From assembly GCA_038244055.1 (NCBI GenBank), contig JBBRTW010000450.1:1-5921 (forward strand): a stretch of 5,921 bases of DNA, given 5' to 3'. Shown here piece by piece: positions 1 through 4,897 of the stretch (position 1 is its first letter; every line of letters begins with the position of its first letter). The stretch is from DASPKW01 sp038244055. Lineage in GTDB: Bacteria; Planctomycetota; Phycisphaerae; Tepidisphaerales; Tepidisphaeraceae. Both the position numbers and the translations under genes were made by a program. The notes under the pieces are model-generated. The model saw only the letters and a list, made by a program, of their open reading frames with translations, ran no database searches and was not told where the DNA came from.

Positions 1-809
1 GAACCTTCTCGCTTCTCGCTTCCAACTTCCAACTTCTCTTCCACCCCAACTTCATTCGGCCCCTGAACCCTAAACCCGGAACCCTGAACCCTCTCCTCAT
101 CATCCGGCAACAACCGAACCGACTCCGGCGTGCTCCTCACCATCAACCCTGCCATCACCCCGAACGCGGCGATCGCCCAACCCAGCCCGCTCCACACCAC
201 CCGCCACGCTTCCGGATGCCGCCAGCCCCCTGCTTCATCCGGCTGGGCCGACTGGCTGATCGCATATTGCAGCCCCGGGATGGCCGCGATAAATCCGATC
301 GCCACGATGGCCGAGAAAACCGCCATCGCCGTGTTGATCCGCCTGACGAACCATTTGCCCACCAGCGCCAGCGCCACCACCGACAGCGCTGATTGCCCCA
401 ACCCGCGCGTCAAAGTGAGCGAGATCGCCAGATCCACCCATCCCGTCGCCTTTGCCATCCACAGCACCGACCCCGCCAGCAGCAGTGCATTGATCGCCAG
501 CACGATGCGCGACCCAAATCGATCGATCATCGGCCCAAACCCCAGCGAAAAGGCCGAGCCGATCAAGGTCGCGTAGAGGTTGATCCACCCATAGTCGACC
601 CGGTCGAGTTTGAGATCGCGCAGCAGCGGCTCGGTCACCAACCCCAGCCCCAACGTCCGGCCTGGCAGCGTCGCGACCATCGCGATGGCCGCAATGCAGA
701 CATTCATCCACGGAAGCATCGAAGCCGCGCGCGGCCGGGTATCGCAAGTAAGGGGGAGGGCAGTCATGGGGGCGTAAGGTATCGGGTTTAGGGTATAGGT
801 CGGAGACAT
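1..809 (-). CDS. MFS transporter, N-terminal half (3' end beyond left edge)
   Basis: The reading frame stays open from ATG 809-807 to the left edge, giving 269 codons. About six hydrophobic segments lie near residues 36-56, 70-92, 98-118, 130-150, 160-183 and 203-224, which matches the first half of a 12-helix major facilitator transporter. The loop after helix 2 reads GPMIDRFGSRIVL, the MFS motif A pattern (G-x3-D-R-x-G-x-R). PGRTLGLGL in helix 1 and STPESVRLLPDD after helix 6 resemble the oxalate:formate antiporter/monocarboxylate-type branch, but the substrate cannot be told. The second half is outside the window. An in-frame ATG at 767 is the alternative start; 809 was preferred because AAGG lies 6 nt upstream, although this ribosome site is weak. 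The central loop (about residues 239-269) and, if 809 is right, residues 1-14 are encoded by 7-bp repeats. Membrane localisation and MFS family are secure; function is not. Confidence 0.85.
   Translation of the reverse strand, partial: MSPTYTLNPIPYAPMTALPLTCDTRPRAASMLPWMNVCIAAIAMVATLPGRTLGLGLVTEPLLRDLKLDRVDYGWINLYATLIGSAFSLGFGPMIDRFGSRIVLAINALLLAGSVLWMAKATGWVDLAISLTLTRGLGQSALSVVALALVGKWFVRRINTAMAVFSAIVAIGFIAAIPGLQYAISQSAQPDEAGGWRHPEAWRVVWSGLGWAIAAFGVMAGLMVRSTPESVRLLPDDEERVQGSGFRVQGPNEVGVEEKLEVGSEKREG
5..39. repeat. Heptamer tract, CTTCYMR-type, five units
   Basis: Consecutive 7-bp units read CTTCTCG, CTTCTCG, CTTCCAA, CTTCCAA, CTTCTCT on the plus strand. Read on the minus strand they encode the EKLEVGSEKREG stretch of the MFS central loop. 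The tract may continue beyond the left edge. Because 7 is not a multiple of 3, each added unit shifts the frame, so only multiples of three units keep the gene intact. Confidence 0.8.
61..95. repeat. Heptamer tract, CCCTGAA-type, five units
   Basis: Units are CCCTGAA, CCCTAAA, CCCGGAA, CCCTGAA and a degenerate CCCTCTC on the plus strand. It lies in the same MFS loop as the tract at 5-39, separated by about 20 bp, and encodes ERVQGSGFRVQG on the minus strand. The word differs from the neighbouring tract but the 7-bp period is the same. Confidence 0.8.
776..803. repeat. Degenerate heptamer tract at the 5' end of the MFS gene
   Basis: Four 7-bp units on the plus strand read AAGGTAT, CGGGTTT, AGGGTAT, AGGTCGG. 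The core GGGTTTA/GGGTATA word is close to the reverse complement of the CCCTAAA unit at 68-74, so the two tracts are related and inverted. If translation starts at 809, this tract encodes the N-terminal TYTLNPIPYA; if it starts at 767, the tract is 5' leader. Confidence 0.55.
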
Positions 810-896
810 CGCGCCTTGAGATACGCAATTCGTAGCCTCAAACCCACTCTCCGTTGAACGACTGTCAGAAACTGGAGGGCAGTCGTAATTCTGTGG

Positions 897-926
897 CGGA
901 CATGCGACTCGAGTGGGAAATATATT
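897..926 (+). promoter_or_regulatory. Possible sigma70-type promoter with palindromic spacer
   Basis: A -10-like TATATT (921-926) lies 18 bp after a weak -35-like CGGACA (897-902), 28 bp before the start codon at 955. The spacer holds the perfect 8-bp palindrome ACTCGAGT (907-914). Upstream is an inverted repeat, ACGACTG 858-864 with CAGTCGT 880-886. A second pair, CCCACTC 843-849 with GAGTGGG 911-917, brackets it. These could be operator or leader structures for either divergent gene. The box matches are modest and could arise by chance. Confidence 0.3.
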
Positions 927-954
927 TCGACCGCCGGAAAGATTGGAGAATACA

Positions 955-1185
955 ATGTCATTTGATGACCTGAACGACCTGGCCCAGGCCGGGCAAGCCA
1001 ACGAAACCCGCAAGTGCCACATCGGCCCCCGACCGGCCCGCCCCGCGCCGACCTTCGGCGGAATCCTGGCGCTGCTCGCGGTGGTGATCCTGCTGGCGAT
1101 CTTCCTCGTCTGGCAGATGATCGTCAAAGATAAGCTGAGGAATCCTCCGCCTGCGAAACAGTACGTTCCCGCGCATGTGAGCTGA
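955..1185 (+). CDS. Small single-pass membrane protein, unknown function (76 aa)
   Basis: I do not recognise this protein. The start at 955 is chosen because GGAG (945-948) lies 6 nt upstream; an in-frame ATG at 913 has no such site and would add 14 residues. Residues 1-20 are acidic and polar (MSFDDLNDLAQAGQ), 24-33 are rich in Pro and Arg, and 34-57 form one strongly hydrophobic helix (FGGILALLAVVILLAIFLVW). The tail begins with basic KDKLR and is short and proline-rich. There is no signal-peptidase or lipobox pattern, so it is probably anchored in the inner membrane; topology is uncertain. It is divergent from the MFS gene and its last 62 bp overlap the convergent gene at 1124-1633. Its job may be as a subunit or regulator of a membrane complex, but nothing shows this directly. 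Confidence 0.6.
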   Translation: MSFDDLNDLAQAGQANETRKCHIGPRPARPAPTFGGILALLAVVILLAIFLVWQMIVKDKLRNPPPAKQYVPAHVS

Positions 1186-1633
1186 TCCACAAGAGGATAA
1201 TGACCGCGACAACGGCAGCGCTCACCCAGCGGATGACGCCGGCGGGAAAAACGATCGCGGCATTGACGATGATAAAAAGAAGAAAGCCATGAAGCGAGAG
1301 CGTGATGGACTTGTGGCGAAGCCGATACGCGCCCGCCGGCCGACCCCACCACCAGATCGCATCGATCAGCCACAGCCCCATGAAAAGATAGTTAAGATAA
1401 ACCCCGGCCGATGAGCGCACGCCAGTCATCGCGAAAGTCTGATCGGCCGTGTGCTGGAGGACATGAGCTTGCGACCAGTGGTGGAAGAAGTGGTAGGCCA
1501 GGGCGACATGGATGAAGAGCAGGACCAAGCCGAGCGTATAAAGAAAACGTGCGAGAATGGGCCGCCGCGCAATCAGCAGGAGAATCAGCGCCGCGGCGTA
1601 GAGAAGGAGAGAGGCATGGATGGTTGGATACAT
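1124..1633 (-). CDS. Five-helix membrane protein with histidine-rich motif, unknown function (169 aa)
   Basis: Hydrophobic segments lie at about residues 6-23, 29-47, 78-97, 113-131 and 134-151. Between helices 2 and 3 is a striking conserved-looking block, HVALAYHFFHHWSQAHVLQH (residues 42-61), followed by TADQT. Its histidines at 48, 51, 52, 57 and 61 sit near the membrane face. A W/Y-rich helix 3 includes DAIWWW. From memory, similar proteins are annotated only as hypothetical, often in planctomycetes; I know no assigned function. AGGG (1644-1641) lies 7 nt before the ATG and supports this start. The C-terminal 20 residues are hydrophilic and are encoded in the part that overlaps the small plus-strand gene. 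The gene lies downstream of glpD on the same strand, 137 bp away with a GTAG palindrome between, so co-transcription is possible but not shown. Metal or haem binding by the histidines is only a guess. Confidence 0.75.
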   Translation of the reverse strand: MYPTIHASLLLYAAALILLLIARRPILARFLYTLGLVLLFIHVALAYHFFHHWSQAHVLQHTADQTFAMTGVRSSAGVYLNYLFMGLWLIDAIWWWGRPAGAYRLRHKSITLSLHGFLLFIIVNAAIVFPAGVIRWVSAAVVAVIILLWISSHARERTVSQAEDSSAYL

Positions 1634-1647
1634 ATCAACACCCTATC

Positions 1648-1670
1648 GTAGCATGGGCATCCTGCCCATG
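1648..1670 (+). repeat. GTAG-headed palindrome, REP-like, copy A
   Basis: GTAG (1648-1651) is followed by a perfect 8-bp inverted repeat, CATGGGCA (1652-1659) and TGCCCATG (1663-1670), with a TCC loop. A GTAG tetranucleotide 5' of a short-loop hairpin is the hallmark of REP sequences recognised by RAYT (TnpA-REP) transposases. There is no T-run on either side, so it is a poor intrinsic terminator. It sits in the spacer between glpD and the membrane gene at 1124-1633, just upstream of that gene's ribosome site. A sister copy lies at 4873-4896. Confidence 0.65.
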
Positions 1671-1770
1671 TTGGATACGCCGCTAATACCAATAGCTCCT
1701 TAACAAACCACATCAACCGTCACACATGAGGCAGATACGCAACGGCCAGTGCCGTAAACTGCTGTATTTG

Positions 1771-3327
1771 CTACGTTTGCCATACCGTATCCCGGCCAAG
1801 CTCTCCGGCCATGAGTTCAGCCGCGCGCGGGGCGATTTGCATCGCGGCGCGGGCATCGAGAAACAACGCCCGCGTCCGCCGGGCCAGGACATCCTCAAGG
1901 GTCATGGCCATTTCATGCCGGGCCGCCCAGATAATCTGCGCGGCGAGGATGGGCAGATCGGGATGCAGAGCCCGGCCGAGGTCGGGATTCTCTTCAATTA
2001 TCGAACGAATCTGACTCGCATCGGCACCGTAGACAGACAGGGCATCTCCTTCCGCTTGCGTACTCACGGGCGGTCCAAGAGGATCATCATCCGCCGCCCG
2101 TCCATGCAAGCCGAGCTTTGCGGTGATACAGGGTCGCGGCCGCAGATCTGCGAGTTTTGCCGCCTGATCCACCGCATCCTCGGCCATTTTGCGATACGTC
2201 GTCCATTTCCCACCGGCGAGCGTCAGCAGGCCTGAGGCCGATACGCTGATCGTGTGATCGCGCGAGATCGATGCGGTCCGGGCGGTGTTGTTTCGCGGGC
2301 GAATCAGCGGCCGGATGCCGGCGAACGTGCTGAGGATATCGGCTCGGGTGGGTTGGCGCGCCAGATATTGCCCGGCGGTTTCGAGGAGGAAATCGATCTC
2401 CTTATCCAGCGGAATCGGCTCGGCGGACGGCTCGGCGATGGCCGTGTCGGTGGTGCCGATGAGCAGATGGCCGTGCCATGGAATCGCGAACATCACCCTG
2501 CCATCCGGCGTTCGAGGGACCATCAATGCGGCGGATGATTGCGGCGCTGAATTCAGGAACGATCCATCCAGCACGATATGTGCGCCCTGGCTTGGCGCGA
2601 TCATGTTGGGCGCGGCCGGGTCATCCATCTGGCGAATGGAATCCGCGAATGCGCCGGTGGCGTTGATGATGACCTTGGCGCGAAGGCGATGGGACTGGCC
2701 GGTCGGCCCATCGGTGAAGGTCAGGTAATCGATATGGCCATTCGGGTTCTTGTGCAGTTCCGACACCTCCGCATAGTTGAGCAGCGCGGCCCCATGATCG
2801 GCGGCCGTCTGCGCCAGGGTGATCAGCAGGCGGGCATCGTCGAACTGGCCATCGTAGTAGAGTACACCGCCGCAGAGTCCTGACCGCTCGACACCCGGAA
2901 GGCAGGCGATCGTTTCCCGGCGCGAGAGAAGGCGGGACCGGCCAAAGGATTGTGCGCCGGCGAGGAGGTCATATAGGGTGAGGCCGGCCGCGTAGTATGG
3001 GCGTTCCCACCAGCGATAGGCCGGGATCACAAACGGCAGGGCATGCACCAGATGGGGCGCGTTGCGGCGAAGAATCCCGCGCTCGCGGAGCGCGCCGATC
3101 ACGAGCGGCAAGTCCATCTGCTGGAGGTAACGGACACCGCCGTGAACGAGTTTGGTGGAGCGCGAGGAGGTGCCGTGGCCGAAATCGCCGCGTTCGAGGA
3201 GGGCGACGGAGTGGCCCCGCGAGGCGGAATCGACGGCGATGCCGATGCCGGTTGCGCCGCCGCCGATGACTGCGATGTCAAAGAGCTCGTTCGAGGTCAG
3301 TCGCGATAAGGCAGTGGGACGATCCAT
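1771..3327 (-). CDS. glpD: Aerobic glycerol-3-phosphate dehydrogenase
   Basis: This FAD enzyme oxidises sn-glycerol 3-phosphate to dihydroxyacetone phosphate and passes electrons to quinone at the inner face of the membrane. The length of 518 residues fits the family (about 500-560). The N-terminal dinucleotide fold is DIAVIGGGATGIGIAVDSAS (17-36), with the acidic residue ending strand 2 in LLERGDFGHGTSSRST. The GlpD signature STKLVHGGVRYL is at 57-68, and INATGAFAD (221-229) is the second FAD-contact motif. GIRPL (337-341) and GGKWTTYRKMAEDA (372-385) carry the conserved Arg and Lys/Thr residues of the active site. The C-terminal helical domain has the usual HEMAMTLEDVLARRTRALF (471-489). 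No key element is missing. The start matches the usual short N-terminus before the FAD fold, but no clear ribosome site precedes it (the leader is C-rich). glpK lies upstream on the same strand, separated by two opposite-strand genes. Confidence 0.97.
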   Translation of the reverse strand: MDRPTALSRLTSNELFDIAVIGGGATGIGIAVDSASRGHSVALLERGDFGHGTSSRSTKLVHGGVRYLQQMDLPLVIGALRERGILRRNAPHLVHALPFVIPAYRWWERPYYAAGLTLYDLLAGAQSFGRSRLLSRRETIACLPGVERSGLCGGVLYYDGQFDDARLLITLAQTAADHGAALLNYAEVSELHKNPNGHIDYLTFTDGPTGQSHRLRAKVIINATGAFADSIRQMDDPAAPNMIAPSQGAHIVLDGSFLNSAPQSSAALMVPRTPDGRVMFAIPWHGHLLIGTTDTAIAEPSAEPIPLDKEIDFLLETAGQYLARQPTRADILSTFAGIRPLIRPRNNTARTASISRDHTISVSASGLLTLAGGKWTTYRKMAEDAVDQAAKLADLRPRPCITAKLGLHGRAADDDPLGPPVSTQAEGDALSVYGADASQIRSIIEENPDLGRALHPDLPILAAQIIWAARHEMAMTLEDVLARRTRALFLDARAAMQIAPRAAELMAGELGRDTVWQT

Positions 3328-3381
3328 CCTTGGGGGAGGATAGAGGGGGAGGGGATAACGTCCAAGTTGCAGCGTCAGAGC

Positions 3382-3402
3382 AATTTGAGATTTCAGATTG
3401 CA
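3382..3402. repeat. Short heptamer tract, GATTTCA-type, three units
   Basis: Three consecutive 7-bp units read AATTTGA, GATTTCA, GATTGCA. The tract lies 55 bp upstream of the glpD start in non-coding DNA. It is an AT-richer island in otherwise very GC-rich sequence. The word differs from the tracts at 5-39, 61-95 and 776-803, but the period is the same. Confidence 0.45.
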
Positions 3403-3540
3403 GGTGACGGCTGGATGAGCGCATAGAAAGAGGGCCTCCTATGGTTACGGGGGATGGTGCGCGGTTTTCGCCGCGGGGGCGCACGGGGGTGGGCTATTGG
3501 GGCGGGAAGGCGGGGTATTTTTTTGCTTTTTTAAGGAGAT

Positions 3541-3660
3541 CACCCGTGGCGCGGGAAACGTGCGGCGGGCGCACGGGGCGTTGCGCGTGCGCACGGACGA
3601 TGCGGGGTGCGCGCGAAGAAAGTCGCGGGCGCACGGAGGGCGCGGGATGCGCACGGGCGG
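3541..3660. repeat. Degenerate 20-bp tandem array with GCGCACGG core
   Basis: The exact 8-mer GCGCACGG occurs at 3569, 3589, 3629 and 3649. The missing slot at 3609 holds GCGCGCGA and the slot at 3549 holds GCGCGGGA. This gives six 20-bp units in phase. A lone extra copy lies at 3479, out of register by half a unit. Outside the core the units agree only loosely (GC-rich, often GGG just before it). This could be a decayed tandem repeat or a helically phased row of protein sites. Confidence 0.5.
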
Positions 3661-3783
3661 TCTCATTCGATCCTCGTTTGGATCGACGGTGGATTTTTCG
3701 ATGGGATTTCATCGCGGGGGTTGGGGCGGCGGATGAAGAAGGGCAAAGATTCCGCGTTCCGCGCCGGCCGGGAAAAAGATAGA

Positions 3784-3828
3784 CTCCTGTTGGCGGCATA
3801 CCCGCCGGAACTCGATCGCATACAGGAG
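3784..3828 (+). promoter_or_regulatory. Possible leader hairpin masking the SnoaL-like gene's ribosome site
   Basis: CTCCTGT (3784-3790) is an exact 7-bp complement of ACAGGAG (3822-3828), which contains the AGGAG ribosome site 6 nt before the start codon at 3835. A second hairpin nests inside: GGCGG (3792-3796) with CCGCC (3802-3806). Folded, the leader would hide the ribosome site. The pairing is seen in the sequence; a regulatory role is inferred. Confidence 0.35.
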
Positions 3829-3834
3829 CCTCCG

Positions 3835-4196
3835 ATGACGCTTGAGGAACTCGGCCACCAATTCGTGGAGTTGTGCAGCCAGGGGAAAAATTTTGACGTG
3901 ATGGAGATGATGTACGCGCCGAACATCGTTTCGGTGGAGGGGGACGGGAAGGAGACGGCCGGGAAAGTGCCGGTGATCCAGAAGTCGCGGAACTGGGCGG
4001 AGGTGAACATCTTTCACGGGGAGAAGCTGCGCGGCCCGTATTTTTGCGGGGCCAGGCAGTTCGCGGTTCACTTCACGCTGGATGTGTGACGCGCAAGGCG
4101 TCGGGGCGGCGGATGGCGCTGGAGGAAGTGGCGGTTTATACGGTGGAGCAGGGGAAGATTGTGCGGGAGGAGTTTTTTTATGAGGGGGATCATTGA
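3835..4196 (+). pseudogene. SnoaL/NTF2-like protein, split by a frameshift
   Basis: The first frame runs from ATG 3835 (AGGAG 6 nt upstream) to TGA 4087-4089 and gives 84 residues: MTLEELGHQFVELCSQGKNF, then DVMEMMYAPNIVSVEGDG. The match to the small SnoaL-like (NTF2 fold) family is recognisable, but it stops at HFTLDV, in the middle of the beta sheet. The missing end is found intact in another frame from 4089 to TGA 4194-4196: TRKASGRR, ALEEVAVYTVEQGKIVREEF, FYEGDH. Joined at DV-TRK, the product is 119 residues, a normal length for the family. The break lies at GATGTGTGACG, where an extra TG pair would explain the shift exactly. Members of this fold are often enzymes or small-ligand binders, but no function is assigned to this subgroup. 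It precedes the cupin by 54 bp on the same strand. Either the gene is inactivated or the assembly has an error. Confidence 0.8.
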
Positions 4197-4250
4197 TGGC
4201 CGCTCGATTCGCGAGTTGCTATGCTGAGAGCAACCGCGATTGAGAGAACC

Positions 4251-4694
4251 ATGACGCCACCCAAAGAGATCATCCGGCTCGGGCAGTTCGAGGTCCGCTT
4301 TCTGCTGGATGGGGATGACACCGCCGGCCGGATATCGATGTTTGAATTCATCGTGCCGCCGGGGGCACGGGTGCCCGCGCCGCACTACCACGATCAGGTG
4401 GATGAGACGCTGTACGGGCTGGAGGGCGTGCTGACGTTCACGGTGGATGGGCGGGCGCACGCGATTGGCCCGGGGGAGCGGTGCTTCGTGCCGCGCGGGG
4501 TGGTGCATCACTTTATCAATACCGGGGCCGAGCCGACGCGGACCTTGGCGATGCTGACGCCGGCGACGATTGGGCCCGAGTATTTTCGGGAGATGGCGGG
4601 GCTATTGGGGGGTGGTGGGCCGGTGGATGCGGGACGGGTGGCGGAGGTGATGGGGAGGCATGGGTTGGTTGTGGTGGTCCCAAGCGGGGGGTGA
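4251..4694 (+). CDS. Single-domain cupin protein (147 aa)
   Basis: Both cupin motifs are complete. Motif 1 is GARVPAPHYHDQVDETLYGL (residues 38-57) followed by EG, with metal ligands expected at H45, H47 and E52. Motif 2 is GERCFVPRGVVHHFIN (75-90), with H86 as the fourth ligand. The tail (GPEYFREMAGLL, then VAEVMGRHGLVVVVP) resembles cupins loosely annotated as quercetin 2,3-dioxygenase-like. Cupins of this size span dioxygenases, isomerases and sugar-binding proteins, so no substrate is claimed. There is no signal peptide, so it is probably cytoplasmic. The start at 4251 was chosen over ATG 4221 because the upstream one has no ribosome site and adds unmatched residues; GAGAG at 4242-4246 is only a modest site. 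It follows the frameshifted SnoaL-like gene and may share its transcript. The 3' end is G-rich, encoding glycine and valine runs. Confidence 0.9.
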   Translation: MTPPKEIIRLGQFEVRFLLDGDDTAGRISMFEFIVPPGARVPAPHYHDQVDETLYGLEGVLTFTVDGRAHAIGPGERCFVPRGVVHHFINTGAEPTRTLAMLTPATIGPEYFREMAGLLGGGGPVDAGRVAEVMGRHGLVVVVPSGG

Positions 4695-4813
4695 AGGTGA
4701 TTAGTGCGGGCCGGTGCGACGGACAACACGACCAATATCGCGTGGCGTCGTGCCGTCCCCTTTCATCACCATTTTTCGTTACAACGCGCAACTCTTCCGG
4801 CCAAATGGGATGA

Positions 4814-4828
4814 AGAGCGCTGCGCTCT
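4814..4828. repeat. Perfect palindrome in the cupin/glpK spacer
   Basis: AGAGCGC (4814-4820) and GCGCTCT (4822-4828) flank a single T. It is one of several hairpins packed between the two convergent genes. No T-run follows on either strand, so termination is possible but not well supported. Confidence 0.5.
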
Positions 4829-4835
4829 GGCTTAC

Positions 4836-4855
4836 TTGATCGGAGTACCGATCAA
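4836..4855. terminator. Strong 8-bp hairpin between convergent genes, possible bidirectional terminator
   Basis: TTGATCGG (4836-4843) pairs exactly with CCGATCAA (4848-4855) across an AGTA loop. It lies 43 bp beyond the glpK stop and about 140 bp beyond the cupin stop. A terminator is the simplest use for a hairpin in a convergent spacer, but there is no U-tract, so a dispersed repeat is equally likely. Confidence 0.35.
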
Positions 4856-4872
4856 CGTCGTAAGTACACGAC

Positions 4873-4896
4873 CACGGGCGGGACGCCACGTGCTAC
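4873..4896 (-). repeat. GTAG-headed palindrome, REP-like, copy B
   Basis: Read on the minus strand, GTAG (4896-4893) is followed by CACG-T-GGCG (4892-4884), loop TCC, and CGCCCGTG (4880-4873). This forms an 8-bp stem with one bulged T. Head, loop and stem length match copy A at 1648-1670. Two stem positions differ by paired changes (T-A to C-G and A-T to G-C) that keep the pairing. It begins one base after the glpK stop codon, so it would form at the 3' end of the glpK message. A 9-bp piece of its arm (GACGCCACG, 4882-4890) has an inverted partner at 4741-4749. Confidence 0.65.
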
Positions 4897-4897
4897 T

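Larger units (their letters stand above)
3328..3834. other. Divergent intergenic region between glpD and the SnoaL-like gene
   Basis: I see no convincing protein gene in these 507 bp. Contents in order: a purine-rich stretch next to the glpD start; the heptamer tract at 3382-3402; a G-rich block near 3471-3515; two T-runs (3518-3524 and 3527-3532); AAGGAG at 3533-3538, correctly spaced before a GTG at 3546; and a degenerate 20-bp array at 3541-3660. These are followed by hairpins TCGATCC/GGATCGA (3667-3673 with 3680-3686) and CGATG/CATCG (3699-3703 with 3710-3714). It ends with the leader hairpin of the SnoaL-like gene (3784-3828). It must hold promoters for both divergent genes, but I could not pick a credible -35/-10 pair for either. 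Confidence 0.6.

Noticed and set aside
235..828. Open minus-strand frame of 197 codons overlapping the MFS gene
   Set aside because: Its product is rich in Gly, Asp, Arg and Ala with no membrane segments or family match; the overlapping frame gives a clear transporter.
1742..1755. ACGGC/GCCGT hairpin just downstream of the glpD stop as a terminator
   Set aside because: The stem is only 5 bp and no T-run follows on the minus strand.
2254..2883. Several plus-strand frames antisense to glpD
   Set aside because: They are explained by high GC and codon bias of glpD on the other strand; none has a recognisable domain.
3518..3532. T7-GC-T6 run as an intrinsic terminator
   Set aside because: No stable hairpin precedes it on the plus strand and no upstream gene needs a terminator there.
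3541..3660. CRISPR array
   Set aside because: The 20-bp period is too short for a repeat plus spacer, the conserved core is only 8 bp, and no cas gene is present.
4081..4091. Programmed ribosomal frameshift in the SnoaL-like gene
   Set aside because: GATGTGTGA has no slippery heptamer of the X-XXY-YYZ type, and the family is normally encoded in one frame.
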